Below are positions 9,751-20,848 of a DNA stretch of 64,000 nucleotides, one piece after another (the stretch's first letter is position 1; every line of letters starts with the position of its first letter). The stretch is from assembly GCA_037783415.1 (NCBI GenBank), contig JAZGTN010000163.1:558001-622000 (forward strand), written 5' to 3'. The translations under genes were made by a program, and so were the position numbers. The notes below the pieces were generated by a model. The model saw only the letters and a program-made list of their open reading frames with translations. It was not told where the DNA came from and searched no databases. The DNA comes from Leptasterias polaris (taxonomy: Eukaryota; Echinodermata; Asteroidea; Forcipulatida; Asteriidae).

Positions 9751-10920
9751 TTTATTGCATACCAGTTTAAGAAATACAAATGTTAAGACATTAAAGGGAA
9801 TTAGTTAAAAAACTAAATTACACACAGAATGCTCATTAATGATAAAAGCTTTCAGAAAAAAGAGAACTCTTCAAGAAAAACTGACAGATAGATTATTCAT
9901 TATCATTCAGTTCCCTCATAGTGGTGCTCTTTCTTGAGGAAAAATTGCCTTGCCCTTGCAAGACAAAAGTATCAGGCATGTACCGTGTACTCATCAGTGC
10001 TTTTCAAGTCCTCGTGGATTGGGGGGGGGGGGGGGAGATGGGAATTCATCAATTGCCCATTTTCAAAATTGTTGTAACCTTGGTGATATGTTTAACACTT
10101 CCATGTCAATGTCTGCCCATGTCTCTACTATTTGTAAGTCAGTATGAGAAATTTAGTCTTTATTCGTAAATGTTTAACTCGTTCAGCTACAGAGAAACAT
10201 TGTTCATACTCTTATTTCCTCTCGCCTAGATTTTTGTAATTCATTGTTATATCAGCTCCCTAACACATAACTCTCCCGCCTTTAGAAACTTTAAAATACT
10301 GACTGCACATATTGTCACATTTATTTAAACCAACGATCGACCCCCCACATTTCTAGAGCAGATGTCTGAACCACCAGACCAATGAGCATGCCTTGTTGGG
10401 GAGTCAAATGATGACTGCGGTTATTTTAATACCATGATCCATAAACCTTGAGTTCTTTCTTGTAAACAAGGCTACTTGTATAAAACACATCTGTCCCAGT
10501 ATAATTTTTCCAGATATGACATATGCTGACTACCTCGTACAGGATAGTAGCGGCTAGAGGAAGCAATCTTCATTACTACAGTACTGTAAATTAATGAGTA
10601 CATATGACTTGTTATGAAAGCTTCTTACATGTTTTGTATCGGTATAGACTGTCCAAGTCTTGTGCATATTCAAGTTGGTCCCAATCATATTGAGTTTTAC
10701 ATATAATTATGTGACTCTGTTACTTCAAATATTTTAGTTTCACATATAGCTTAAATAGGCTACTGTTTGGAAAGTAAAATTAAGCCGAGAATCATTTTAA
10801 AAGTAAAATAAATTTAACACAAAATCAAAGATAACCCAAGAGTATGACTTGACCTCCATTTCCAGTTACTTGTTACCAATTAAGACTGTTGCCCAACTGA
10901 TGTTCATGTTATTACTGAAC
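9751..10920. other. Intergenic stretch with a 15-G run
   Basis: A run of 15 G lies at 10021-10035. Otherwise I see AT-rich DNA without a recognisable gene or repeat. Confidence 0.35.
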
Positions 10921-11518
10921 TCATAATGGTTGCATGAATTATTCTTCCTGCGTGGACATAATATTTGCTCCGAAATATTCGGCAACATTTTCGGCGATTA
11001 ATAACATAACCACTTTTTGAAATGAAATTTTCACAGATTATTTTTGATTTAAATCTACATTTATATAGGATTAAATCAATTCGAAAAACAAAGGTATGCT
11101 TTCCCTTTAAGGGCAAAGTATACCTTTGGTTTTTGGAACCATTCGATTGTTTTAATCCTATATAAATGTAGATAATGTACAATAAAACTAACCTGTGAAA
11201 ATTTCACTTCAAAGGTGGTTGCGTTTTTGAGATATCTCCGAAAAACCATAGCGAATATGTCCACGCAGAAAGAATATTCCCCATAGGAATACACAATCTG
11301 AGAAACGTTTTTGACCAAACATTTCTCAGATTCAAATTTTGGGTCAGAAAAACCTGATATCTTTTTCCACAACCACATTACTTTGAAGGGAAATGATTCT
11401 CAAAATGCTTTATACTATCGAAAGCTGCTGTACTTCTTACCACCTAACTTTGTATTGCCATTAATTTTCAAAGTCGGCACGGAGCGTACACACGGACCCT
11501 TTAAGGGGAAGCCCTGAT
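10921..11518. repeat. Fold-back elements with CCCTTTAAGGG centres
   Basis: The left arm (about 10930-11103) is an inverted, diverged copy of the right arm (about 11111-11285). Shared words are atttatataggatta / taatcctatataaat and gtgaaaatttca / tgaaattttcac. The centre reads ccctttaaggg, and the 3' end at 11498-11510 carries the same word. A relative of the arm is at 33410-33605. This is the structure of nested MITE-like elements. Confidence 0.75.
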
Positions 11519-12157
11519 AGAGAATAGTGTTTTGGTGCCTTGTTCTGTGCACAAAACATCTGCACTATGGAGGTTTCACTGGTGATCATATTTCAACAAG
11601 AGTAATGTAAAAGACATATCCCTGATTCAAGTTGGGATGAATTACAACCTTGCTGTGTAATGACAAACTGAGTAGTTTGCAGACATAAATTATCACCAGA
11701 CAGATTACAATATGTACGTTCTAATCAAACATAGCAGTATATTTCACCTTCCTTCTCATTCCAAAATCTTTCCTTATTTGTAAATCATTCAACTTTTTAT
11801 AGTGGCAATATTTTCTTCTAATATTTCATGTGAAACTTGTTCGACCAAGATTTAATGACAACAGAACAGCTATTTATGTATAGAATCTAGAAACTGCTGT
11901 TGTGGCCCCATGTATTATAATTATTATCAAAGGGATTGTATGTACGTGAACCTAAAAACAGTGTCACAAGATTCGTTACAACTCTTTACAGATATTTGTT
12001 ATAAATAAAATAAACCCACAAAGAAAATGGTAAAACTTTTGTTCAAACTTCAACAGTTTGCTTTTTTTATCTAGTTACTGTTACAATGGTAGTGCTTTAA
12101 ATCAGAGAATGAAATGTTTGTTTTAGTAGGATTTGAAACCCATGCATGGTTGAGATA
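11519..12157. other. Intergenic stretch, nothing recognised
   Basis: AT-rich DNA without supported genes or repeats. Confidence 0.3.
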
Positions 12158-12578
12158 ATATAATAATAATAATACTCGGTTCTTATATAGCGCTTTTTAT
12201 CACACCCTTAGGGGCGAAACAAAGCGCTCAGTATTTTTTCCTGCAAGGTATGTGGAGCTACGTTTTTGAAGTATGAGACCCTTTTCTTATAGCACCATGT
12301 AATGGTTTACAAGGTGCTGTGGCGCAATATGCTGCCGATCAAACCAGGAACACCGGGGCGAACCCCTTCTCTTTACGATAAGTGCACTGGGTTCTTTTTT
12401 GTGCATTACACAACACACGGGACCAACGGCTTTACGTCCCATCCGAAGGACGAAGCATGTGGTTAAGTGTCTTGCTTAAGGACACAAGTGTCACGACTGG
12501 GATTCGAACCCACACTCTGCTGATCAGAAACACCAGAGCTTGAGTTAGGTGTTCTTATCCGCTCGGCCACGACACGCC
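12158..12578 (-). mobile_element. tRNA-Leu-headed SINE, full length
   Basis: On the minus strand it starts with a tRNA-like head (gtgtcgtggccgagcgg, B-box gggttcgaatccc). A body with gacgtaaagccgttgg and ggcgaaccccttc-like words follows, and it ends gcgctatataagaacc then (ATT)n. It is the mirror image of the copy at 43766-44196. The head has A and B boxes for RNA polymerase III; the tail matches the LINE at 25797. Confidence 0.9.
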
Positions 12579-12579
12579 A

Positions 12580-12770
12580 CTGATACAATCTAATAAGGTT
12601 TTCGGTAACACCAAGGATTGAAACTATGCATGATGGAGTTACAAAGGTTTGCAGTAACACCATGTAGATTTGAAAGGTTGCATATTGAAGATACAATCTA
12701 GTAAGGTTTGCGGTAAACAGGTTTTTGGTTTTTAGTGTACATGGTGTTACGGCAAACCTCACTAGGCCGA
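12580..12770. repeat. Degenerate tandem repeat around ggtttgcggtaacacc
   Basis: The words aaggttttcggtaacacc, aaggtttgcagtaacacc, aaggtttgcggtaaac and an inverted ggtgttacggcaaacct occur within 190 bp. The last is in opposite orientation, so the array has a fold-back character. Confidence 0.65.
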
Positions 12771-13239
12771 AACGCTGTTTGCTTTTGAGTACAAGCTCAA
12801 TGCATAATGGAAATGATCCTAGATTTAGATCCGATTGATTTCACGGCAAGTGTTTTGCATCTGCACGGTTCCCATCTCATGAATACCAGCTTGAAATACC
12901 TGGCTATATTTATACAGCCCCCCCCCCCCCCTGATTCGTGATACCACAGTAACTTTTCTTCCAAGTCATTCAAGGTTGTTCTCCTCAAACAGCGAGGATA
13001 TCAGATGTTGCTTGGCGACAAGGATGAAGCCTATTGCAGTGGTTGAAAGATTGTGTAGTATTTGGCTTTGTGCATGGTGCTGGATTTTGTCATTGACACC
13101 CTGGATAGAAGTCTTAGTATTCTTACTGCTGTTTCCTGTCCATGGCTTGTATACCTCAGTCATAGCCTAATTCAAAATTTGAAAGGACGGTTGAAAAAGA
13201 TCTGAAAGTTAATTTGGTCAAAATAGTCAATGTCCTGAC

Positions 13240-13400
13240 ATTTTGACCCAAGCAGATCTCTTTCTTGCAGGCTAAATGACAATACAACATACATACATGT
13301 AGGAAGTAGCTGTTTATGTGCGATGTGTTGTCATTTAGTCCTTGAGAAAGACTCTGCTATGGGTCGAAACCTAAGGCTATCAACCATTTTTTGCATATAT
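13240..13400. repeat. Hairpin element, possible Penelope-like 3' end
   Basis: Left arm agatctctttcttgcaggct plus aaatgacaatacaac pairs with right arm gttgtcatttagtccttgag plus aaagactctg. It is followed by ctatgggtcgaaacc. A hairpin followed by a gaaac-type motif is reminiscent of Penelope-like element ends, an association from memory and not proved here. Confidence 0.55.
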
Positions 13401-13655
13401 ACCATAGGTCCTTTTGGTTGGTCAACAGTTTGCAACAGCTAGTTCTATTTTCTCAAAGTAAATTTGGACAACACATACCATCGAGTATTCCATTCAAAGA
13501 CTCATGGACATCTTTTGTGCAAGCAATTACAGGTACTGCAGGAATACTGCACACATGATCTGGGTCCAGCTTCACAGAGCTGCTTTAAAAGCACAAAAAT
13601 TATCTAAACATTGATGCTTACCAGATTAAGGTTACCAGCCAATAACGCCATGTCA

Positions 13656-14025
13656 CCAGGGCTCGAATTTTACACTGGACCACAGGCCCGAGGCCAGTAA
13701 TTTTAGTGTCGGGCCAGTAAACTTATGACCTAACAAGTCCGATGGTCTTGTGTTTTTCAATTGAATAACAGAAACACATTATGTTCAAGTGTTGACTTTG
13801 GGTCTAATAAATTATCTTTCAATTCTATGAGTAATCAAGTATACTCTTCCCTTACTTGTCTCAGTTCTGGTTCATATAAAAGCAGTTAAATGCATGTTAA
13901 ACTGTGGCAGCAAGTTTTTTTTTTCACATTTTGAATCTGGTCTTGTAAAAAAATGTCTGGTCCAGTAAAGATTTTGAGCTACAAGCCCTGTAGTCTTGTG
14001 GATTTTCTCCCCAAATTCGAGCCCT
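13656..14025. mobile_element. hAT-like MITE, about 370 bp
   Basis: The ends are CCAGGGCTCGAATTT (13656) and AAATTCGAGCCCTGG (14011-14025), perfect inverted repeats with the CAGGG...CCCTG type of terminus common in hAT elements. Flanks share gtcac. The inside is noncoding, with several copies of the words ccagtaa and ggccagtaa. A partly similar stretch is near 53393-53470, and cagggctcg recurs at 56593. Confidence 0.8.
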
Positions 14026-14100
14026 GGTCACATGATCCATCTGTGACTGGTATTCTTCTTATTTTTGCATAGCAGCAACTTGTTAAACAATACTTTCTGC

Positions 14101-14476
14101 TTAAAGGCACTGTACATGTTTGGTAATTACTCAAAATATATATTAGCATAAAAACTTACTTGGTAACGAGCAACGGAGAGCTGTTGATAGTATAAAACAT
14201 TGTGAGAAACGACTCCCTCTGAAGTAACGTAGTTTTTGAGAAAGAGGTAATTTCTCACTAAAATAATAAAAGACTTCTGGCCAGAAGCCTTTTATTCCTA
14301 TCTGAAAGCACACTAATTTGTACAACAAGGGTGTTTTTTCTTTCATCATTTTCTTGCAACTTCAATGACCAATTGAGCCCAAATTTTCACAGGCTTGTTA
14401 TTTTATGCATATGTTGGGATACACCAAGTGAGAATACTGGTCTTTGACAATTACCAAACGTGTTCAGTGCCTTTAA
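14101..14476 (+). mobile_element. MITE with AGGCACTG ends, copy 1
   Basis: The element begins ttaaaggcactgtacatg and ends cgtgttcagtgcctttaa, long inverted termini flanked by TTAA. Next to the ends are the matching words ttggtaatt and aattaccaa. The whole body returns as a reverse complement at 44705-45079. TTAA flanks would fit a piggyBac-type MITE, but the second copy lacks TTAA on one side. Confidence 0.85.
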
Positions 14477-14499
14477 GCAGAGCTATGAAATTTGGCCCT

Positions 14500-14590
14500 G
14501 ATTTTAAATAATAATAATAACACAGTACTTAAGTAGCGCATCACACAAAAGTCTCAATGCGCTTTACAACAAGAAAAGCAATTAAACAAG
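14500..14590 (-). repeat. LINE/SINE 3' tail fragment
   Basis: On the minus strand the order gcgctttgt-like word, gcgctact, then (ATT)n resembles the retroposon tails in this window. Only the tail is recognisable. Confidence 0.5.
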
Positions 14591-16233
14591 CATACAGGCA
14601 ATTAAACAGGCAGGTAACTTTTTAGGAGTGACTTAAATCAGTTTGAACTGGTGGTTATTGGTGAAGTACTTAAGTGCATTCACGTTCATTTGAACAGCTT
14701 GTATTTTTCAGTACTATTCTATAAAGTTTCTTTGAAATTGATTACTCACATTTTTGAAAGAGTAGCAGTATACCATGCCCAAAATGTGTTAAAGGGAGCC
14801 CCCCCCCCCCAAGAAAAAAAACAAACCCCAAAAACCCAGAACAACCCAACTAATCATCCTTAAAACAATTCCTGAGGGTTCCCTGAATATAGTGAAGACA
14901 CAGTAGGAGGCAATCTATATATATTATATGATATAGCTCCTGTAATTTATATACCAGATCAATAGTGTGATAGTTTTACTAGTTTGTATAATGTTTGGGT
15001 TTCTTCTTGTCATGAGACATGGCAAGGTTAGGAAGATCTGAAACACAACATCCTGATGTGTACCAATCATGTCAAGCAATCAAACAACCTGAGATTTAGA
15101 AAAGGTTTTTATTATTTTATTTCTCATTGTTTTATGCAATAATCACCAAAGCTTTTTAATTTGTTTGACACTGTATGAGTTATTAGTTCAGTTATGGTCC
15201 AGTTGACAGTAGAGAAACCTGGTTGTTATCTCCAAACTGCTCGTTTATATCAGAGCTGTCAAGTCAAATTGCGCATGTAGAAAAACGTTTGTTTACTTTC
15301 AAATTTATATCTGGCTGGCCATATCCGGCTATTCATCCTCGTGGCAACAGGCAAGTTGGGGTTGTCCGACCAAAATGGTTTGTTTTTCTGGGATGTCAGG
15401 TAACGCACGTTTACATTGTGATTCACGAGCAAGCGCCGTTGATAATTAGTGTCTCGGAGATGGTCTTCAGGAAGCGTTCCTGAAGGGAGATCGTCTTCAA
15501 GGAGATGATCTTCATGAGAGGAAATGTAACAGCTTTGTGAAGGGTTGTTTGGTGAGAAAAAAAACGAAACGGTAATAACATGTGATGATAAAAAAGTACC
15601 CAACTGTACGGACATTACACCACAAGGTACTACATTGAACAGGAAAAGTATTTAAATGTTGTATGTTCTTGTGAAAGTAACTTTTTTTCAGAATTTGGAG
15701 GTCAGTGATTTTAGTGTAAACTCAGGACTGAACAAGTCCAGTCATCAATACTGGTTTTTTTTTAAACCTGACAAGTTTCTTCCAATTCAGTTCAGTGTTG
15801 AGAAGTATACTTACCTAATGAGACAAATGAGATGAATCTTCTCTGTAGCCCTGTTCACACTAGAAGAATTTATCAGGGGTCCCTTGCTTTATTTTAGCAT
15901 GGTTGTAAATTATTTTACAAATAGCACTTGTGTGAAAATTTAACAATATTTTGATTTTCCAAGGTCTGCAGTGAAACATTGCTAATACAGAACTTAACAC
16001 ACATCAGTGTATGCTAAATCCAAATAATAATAATACAAGTCCTGTAGCGGATCCCCCCCCCCCCCTTAAGAAAAAAGAAGAAACAATGTAAATAAATTAT
16101 ATATATATATAAAAAACCTAACTAACTAAATAGATTAGATAAATTAACAATAAAACATATTTAAAAAAACACTGAGACCTGGTACATTTGCATTTTCATT
16201 TACGTTTATGTGTTCCAGTGTTTTAAGAGTAGT
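14591..16233. other. Intergenic stretch with C-runs
   Basis: It holds C-runs at 14799-14810 and 16053-16065 and short tat microsatellites near 16090. A small internal repeat of gatggtcttca / gatcgtcttca words lies at 15458-15512. No convincing exon. Confidence 0.35.

Positions 16234-16265
<32 letters not shown>
16234..16265 (+). repeat. Run of 32 G
   Basis: An uninterrupted G homopolymer of 32 bases, the longest in the window. The length may be affected by sequencing or assembly. Confidence 0.9.
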
Positions 16266-16266
<1 letters not shown>

Positions 16267-16350
16267 GTTGTCATGTTAGGGTTTCATTAATACAAATAGA
16301 TACATCATCAAGGGAGAACACAGCGGCAGATTTTTGTGTGAAATCACCAG

Positions 16351-18315
16351 TCCACGAGCGTGCATTACAGATACCTAAGATGGAAGGGCAACTTAATCCG
16401 TTGTTGAATGCTTCCCTTATTTATGGCCGGAAGCACCTTCAGGGAAATTTCATTTCTTATTACGGATGGTTTCCTCGCGGCTCCATGATCAACTGCAAAA
16501 ATGCTACGACCTTTCAGGAATCAAGATTAAAGGTATTATACAGGATTTTCTGTGAAATATTTTCCTTTGAAATGAAGTCATATATGAGAAAAATTGTACC
16601 TGAAAACCTATTTAAACAAAAATGCAACAGCTGATTTCAATTGTTACAACCAAAGTTAAGGACAACGTGTTTACACGCTGAAAATTGTACGTGGTTTTTC
16701 ACTATTTTGTCCTGACTCACACAACAGTTAAAGCCCAAATTGTCACAGGTTTGTTATTTCATGTATATGGTTGATCACACAAAACATTAACACTGTCTGC
16801 AACTGTTTTGTCAGCTCTACCAATCCTGTATAATAATACCTTTAACCCTCCTACTGTTCGCAACATTTTCAAGACCAACCATTTGAAACCATTCAACTGC
16901 CAAAGTTGTGTATGGTGGCACAACTGTGCACAGAACTAACTGTGTACTGTGTACATGCATTCCCTCATGGTATCATATTGCAAGGCATAGCTTATCTATC
17001 ATTCAAAACCACAGTAAATGGTATTGAATGGTCAGACAGCAAGAGGGTTAAAGTGCAGTTGTACAGAAGCTCGAGCTGTGAACTTCTATAAGAAGAACTG
17101 GATACAGTGTCTTCTTGAAATCAGCAGACAGGCGCACCTGGGATGAAAACACAAAGAATATAATAAGATATTGTAAATGGGTACTGTTTTGTGGCACACT
17201 TGGCCTTTCAGATTTTATCAACTTTATCAAGCCATGTAATGCAGTGGGGCAGATAGGATTTCTAGCCTCAAGGTACCTTCAGTGTCTGAGGCCAACCCTT
17301 TCCTATAATTACTCTGGAGTTAAATTTGATTTTTAGTTCTCAGATTTTTTCTCTTTTTGAAATGTCTTGGCCATCAAGTTTGAGGAAAAAGCTTTCTGAA
17401 AAACATACTAGGATTAATGTCCTTAGTTCTTTATTAATTTGTTTGTTTGTTTAGATGATCTTCCTGTCAATGGAACTCAGCAAACTCCCACAAGGGGATA
17501 TAAACGCCACGCTGGCAACAGCCAATCTCTCTCATATAAACATCGCTTTAATCTCTTTGAGTATCCATTGCACAAATAAAGAAATTGTGATTCAGTAAGT
17601 AGACTGACAATACTTATTCTAGTCATTGTGAAGTCAGTGACTATTAATGACACATCATGACTCTAAATAAAAAGTCAGTATAGGCCTACACGAAAGTTTA
17701 TCTTAAAAGAATAATGACTCAATCAATTCAGAATCTACTAAGCAAACATTTCAGGTTTTTGATTAAATTGGGAAGTTGAGCATTTTGTCCTTTTCTTGGA
17801 TCATTGAGCCAAACTTTATGCCATTGAGCTGGTTGGCCCAACTTCATAAAGCATGTAATAAGCACAACAAATTTCTAAGCACAGAAAAACCTTGCTTAGC
17901 AGAAACAGGTTACCAGCCAACATTCCATTAAGTTAACTTTGTTGCGACTGGTGCCCCACTCATTTGTTGCTTAGCAAAAGAATTTGCTCAGCAGAATTTT
18001 CTGCTGAACATCTTTATGAGATTGGGCCCTGGTAACCTGTTTCTGCGAAGCAAGTTGTTCTCTGTTTAAAAAATGTTGTGCTTACCGGCTTTATTGGCTG
18101 TGTGAAATCGCCACCATTTTTATGAAGCGGCTATTAAGCCCCTCAGCCAAAAACCCATGTTTTGAGAAAATCACTTTTGAAGTTGAACTCTTTTTCAAAC
18201 TATTGTTTAGGACACTACTTACTACTTTTTTCTTTATAAGAATTGTTACTATCAAAATATAGAGGATGGATGATAAGGAATTTAATGGTGAGGAATTTAA
18301 GCACTTCTGTGTTGA
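16351..18315 (+). CDS. Putative exons of an unidentified gene
   Basis: Three candidate exons share compatible phases: 16351-16532 (acceptor ccag, donor gtatta), 17455-17594 (acceptor after a gtttgtttgttt tract, donor gtaagt) and 18263-18315 (acceptor atatag, donor gtaagt). They read open through 181+140+53 nt. The first encodes words such as EGQLNPLLNASLIYG and GNFISYYGWFPRG, the second ANLSHINIALISLSIHC, the third GWMIRNLMVRNLSTSVL. The several N-x-S/T sites would suit a secreted or luminal protein. I do not recognise the family. The first acceptor is weak, and earlier and later exons were not found, so the model may be wrong. The second exon contains an AATAAA near its end and could alternatively be a terminal exon in another frame. 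Confidence 0.4.
17820..18035. repeat. Fold-back element, gggcccaatttcat family
   Basis: The left arm has cccaacttcataaagcatgt and agcacagaaaaaccttgctt; the right arm ends with catctttatgagattgggcc. Inside are mirrored words for tgcttagcagaa. Other members: 13575, 21290, 37660, 40600-40802, 42575, 48418-48607 and 52978-53170. All are imperfect palindromes of about 200 bp or halves of them. Confidence 0.75.
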
Positions 18316-18877
18316 GTAAGTAATTCATATACACCTTTTAATTGTTACTGGTACTAACTATGTAATTAAAAAAAAACACACAAAAACAGACCTGTCAGCA
18401 GAGCGCTCTGTACAAACCAATGAATATTTACATGTAGGTTTGTCATTTCGTTAAAACGGTAAAGGAACAGTTTCGTCACTCATATAATTGAAAAGTCCAA
18501 CCATGCCTATTTTGCACTGGGCCTACACTAAGTGTTTCAATGAATAAAGAGTCAAATTTTGATTTGTCACTGTGTCAAAACAAAATTGGAAAACGGTATG
18601 ATTCATCGATCATGCCAATAAGTTTAATTACAAAACTGTTATTTATCAGATCGTGAATACTTGGCGAAAATGTTAACAGCATTGAGTTCACCAAGAATAT
18701 ACAAAAGAATATAAAACGATTAGCAAAATGCTATGATTTGGGAAAATATTTGTTACTTCGTAAAAACGACTACGAATTGTTGAGGTTTACAGCACCCAAT
18801 ATTGATAGTGCTGCTCACTGCAATACTTTGCACTAACAACATTATATGTTTGCTTTAAAACCCTGCTGTTTACAGGT

Positions 18878-19235
18878 AAGGCTAAGTAAACAAAAATACC
18901 AGTTGATCGTCCCCGCCCGCATCCTTTTTTGAGGCCGCATCCTTTTTTCTTTTTTTTCCTCGATTTTTCCTTACAAAAAATAAATATATATATATTTTTA
19001 ATCCACCCTTGACATATATATTTTAATTTTTGATGTAAACTTACCTCATGCAACAAATAGATATAAAGAAAGTTAGCGGTGATTTCAAACTGAAGAATTG
19101 GTGGCTTGTTTGAATTGAAATACTTGGCGGCCATCTTGGAAAAAAAATAATAAATAAAAAATAAAAAGGCCCTCATCCTCCTCTTTTTGGAAAAATCAGG
19201 ACGATCAACTGGTATTTTTTTTTTGATTTGGCCTA
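18878..19235. mobile_element. MITE with aaataccagttgatcgtcc inverted termini
   Basis: aaataccagttgatcgtcc at about 18894-18912 faces ggacgatcaactggtattt at about 19199-19217. Outside these the flanks gctaagtaaa and gatttggcc also pair loosely. The body is AT-rich with a polyA/polyT stretch and no coding signal. It sits directly against the 163-bp direct repeat. Confidence 0.75.
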
Positions 19236-19560
19236 ATGCATACTCCTCAATAGATGCCCTCAAAATCCCCCATTTATTCTGCACACGCAATGACACTAAT
19301 CTATGCCACACTGCTCTTTCAATTTACCTATTTGTATTTGTAGTATTTGCCAAAGCAAATATTGACCAGGTGTGAGAGAGAACATTATCTTCAACCAAAT
19401 GCATACTCCTCAATAGATGCCCTCAAAATCCCCCATTTATTCTGCACACGCAATGACACTAATCTATGCCACACTGCTCTTTCAATTTACCTATTTGTAT
19501 TTGTAGTATTTGCCAAAGCAAATATTGACCAGGTGTGAGAGAGAACATTATCTTCAACCA
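19235..19560. repeat. 163-bp direct repeat, two copies
   Basis: The sequence from aatgcatactcctcaatag recurs at 19398 after 163 bp; the two copies look identical. Both contain a 47-codon open piece that is repeated as a result. No gene is supported. Confidence 0.92.
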
Positions 19561-19640
19561 AATGTAGCTAGACATACATGTACATGCACTTAAAGCACAG
19601 CTGGGCCCAATTTCATGGCACTGCTTAATACCAAAGAATT

Positions 19641-20705
19641 CTGCTCTAATGGTGCCCTATAATAAAGCTCGTCTTTCTATGGGTTGTGGTATTAGCACAG
19701 AATCTCACTGTAAGCAGCACCTTGAAATTGCTCCCTGGTGGCTTCTCCAGTTTACTACTCTCACTCTATATTGGAATAGTCTAGATGACTCTCTTAAATC
19801 ATTACCCACTCTTTCTATTTTTACTAGAAAACTTAAAACTCATTTTGTAAATTAACATGTCTGTCTTTTGTCTGTCTGTCCATAGGCTGGGGTTCATAGG
19901 CTGGGGTTCAAAAGCTGTTGCTTCACCCTGGACCTAGATGTTGCATTATGATTTTTTGTTCACTATTTTTATCTACATGCTAATATACTGTATGTAATTA
20001 TTATATATAATAGGGTTAGGGTTAATAACAATGGCCTTGATTACTGGCTTACACTAGTTCATGTGATGTCTTTCATGTATGTCTGTCTTTTGTCTGTCCG
20101 TCCATAGGCTGGGGTTCAAAAGCTGTTGCTTCACCCTGGACCTAGATGTTGCATTATGATTTTTTGTTCACTATTTTTATCTACATGCTAATATACTGTA
20201 TGTAATTATTATATATAATAGGGTTAGGGTTAATAACAATGGCCTTGATTACTGGCTTACACTAGTTCATGTGATGTCTTTCATGTATGTCTGTCTTTTG
20301 TCTGTCTGTCCATAGGCTGGGGTTCAAAAGCTGTTGCTTCACCCTGGACCAAGATGTTGCATTATGATTTTTTGTTCACTATTTTTATCTACATGCTAAT
20401 ATACTGTATGTAATTATTATATATAATAGGGTTAGGGTTAATAACAATGGCCTTGATTACTGGCTTACACTAGTTCATGTGATGTCTTTCATGTATGTCT
20501 GTCTTTTGTCTGTCCGTCCATAGGCTGGGGTTCAAAAGCTGTTGCTTCACCCTGGACCTAGATGTTGCCTTTTGATTTTTTGTTCACTATTATCTCAATC
20601 TGTAAAATATTGATGTTCTTGTACGATCAGTTTAATTATATAACCTTTTGTACTTCTTGTGATTTATGGCAGCATTGAAATATATGTAAAGTTACTATTA
20701 TTATT
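19641..20705 (+). mobile_element. 3' end of a LINE, ORF tail plus 3' UTR
   Basis: The frame ending at 19855 closes with YWNSLDDSLKSLPTLSIF then KLKTHFVN and a stop, the typical C-terminal pattern of CR1/L2-like LINE ORF2 proteins. The 3' UTR holds the 208-bp tandem array and ends near an ATT-rich tail at about 20690-20705. The reverse transcriptase domain itself is absent, so the copy is strongly 5' truncated. Confidence 0.7.
19856..20600. repeat. 208-bp tandem repeat in a LINE 3' UTR
   Basis: The word cataggctggggttca occurs at 19881, 20103, 20311 and 20519, giving a 208-bp period (the first unit has an extra 14-bp internal duplication). Units are almost identical. Each full unit contains tagggttagggttaa, two telomere-like TTAGGG steps. 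Confidence 0.93.
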
Positions 20706-20826
20706 GAAGAACCTTAGGAAATGGCTGTCTTTCTCTACACCAGCATATGTTTGCCTCTATCCTCTATGCCACTCGGCACAGTGAGGTACGAGTTGTTAGT
20801 TTTGAGAAATACGCTGATTGAAGGGT

Positions 20827-20848
20827 GGGGGGGGGGGGGGGGGGGGGG
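20827..20848 (+). repeat. Run of 22 G
   Basis: An uninterrupted run of 22 G, continued by tggtg. Confidence 0.9.

Noticed and set aside
14143..14349. Conserved 66-68-codon protein shared by 14143-14349 and 44831-45031
   Set aside because: Both lie inside two young copies of the same MITE; the conservation is at DNA level and the palindromic element explains it.
19990..20430. Interstitial telomere sequence
   Set aside because: Only two TTAGGG-type steps occur per 208-bp unit; this is part of the LINE 3' UTR repeat.
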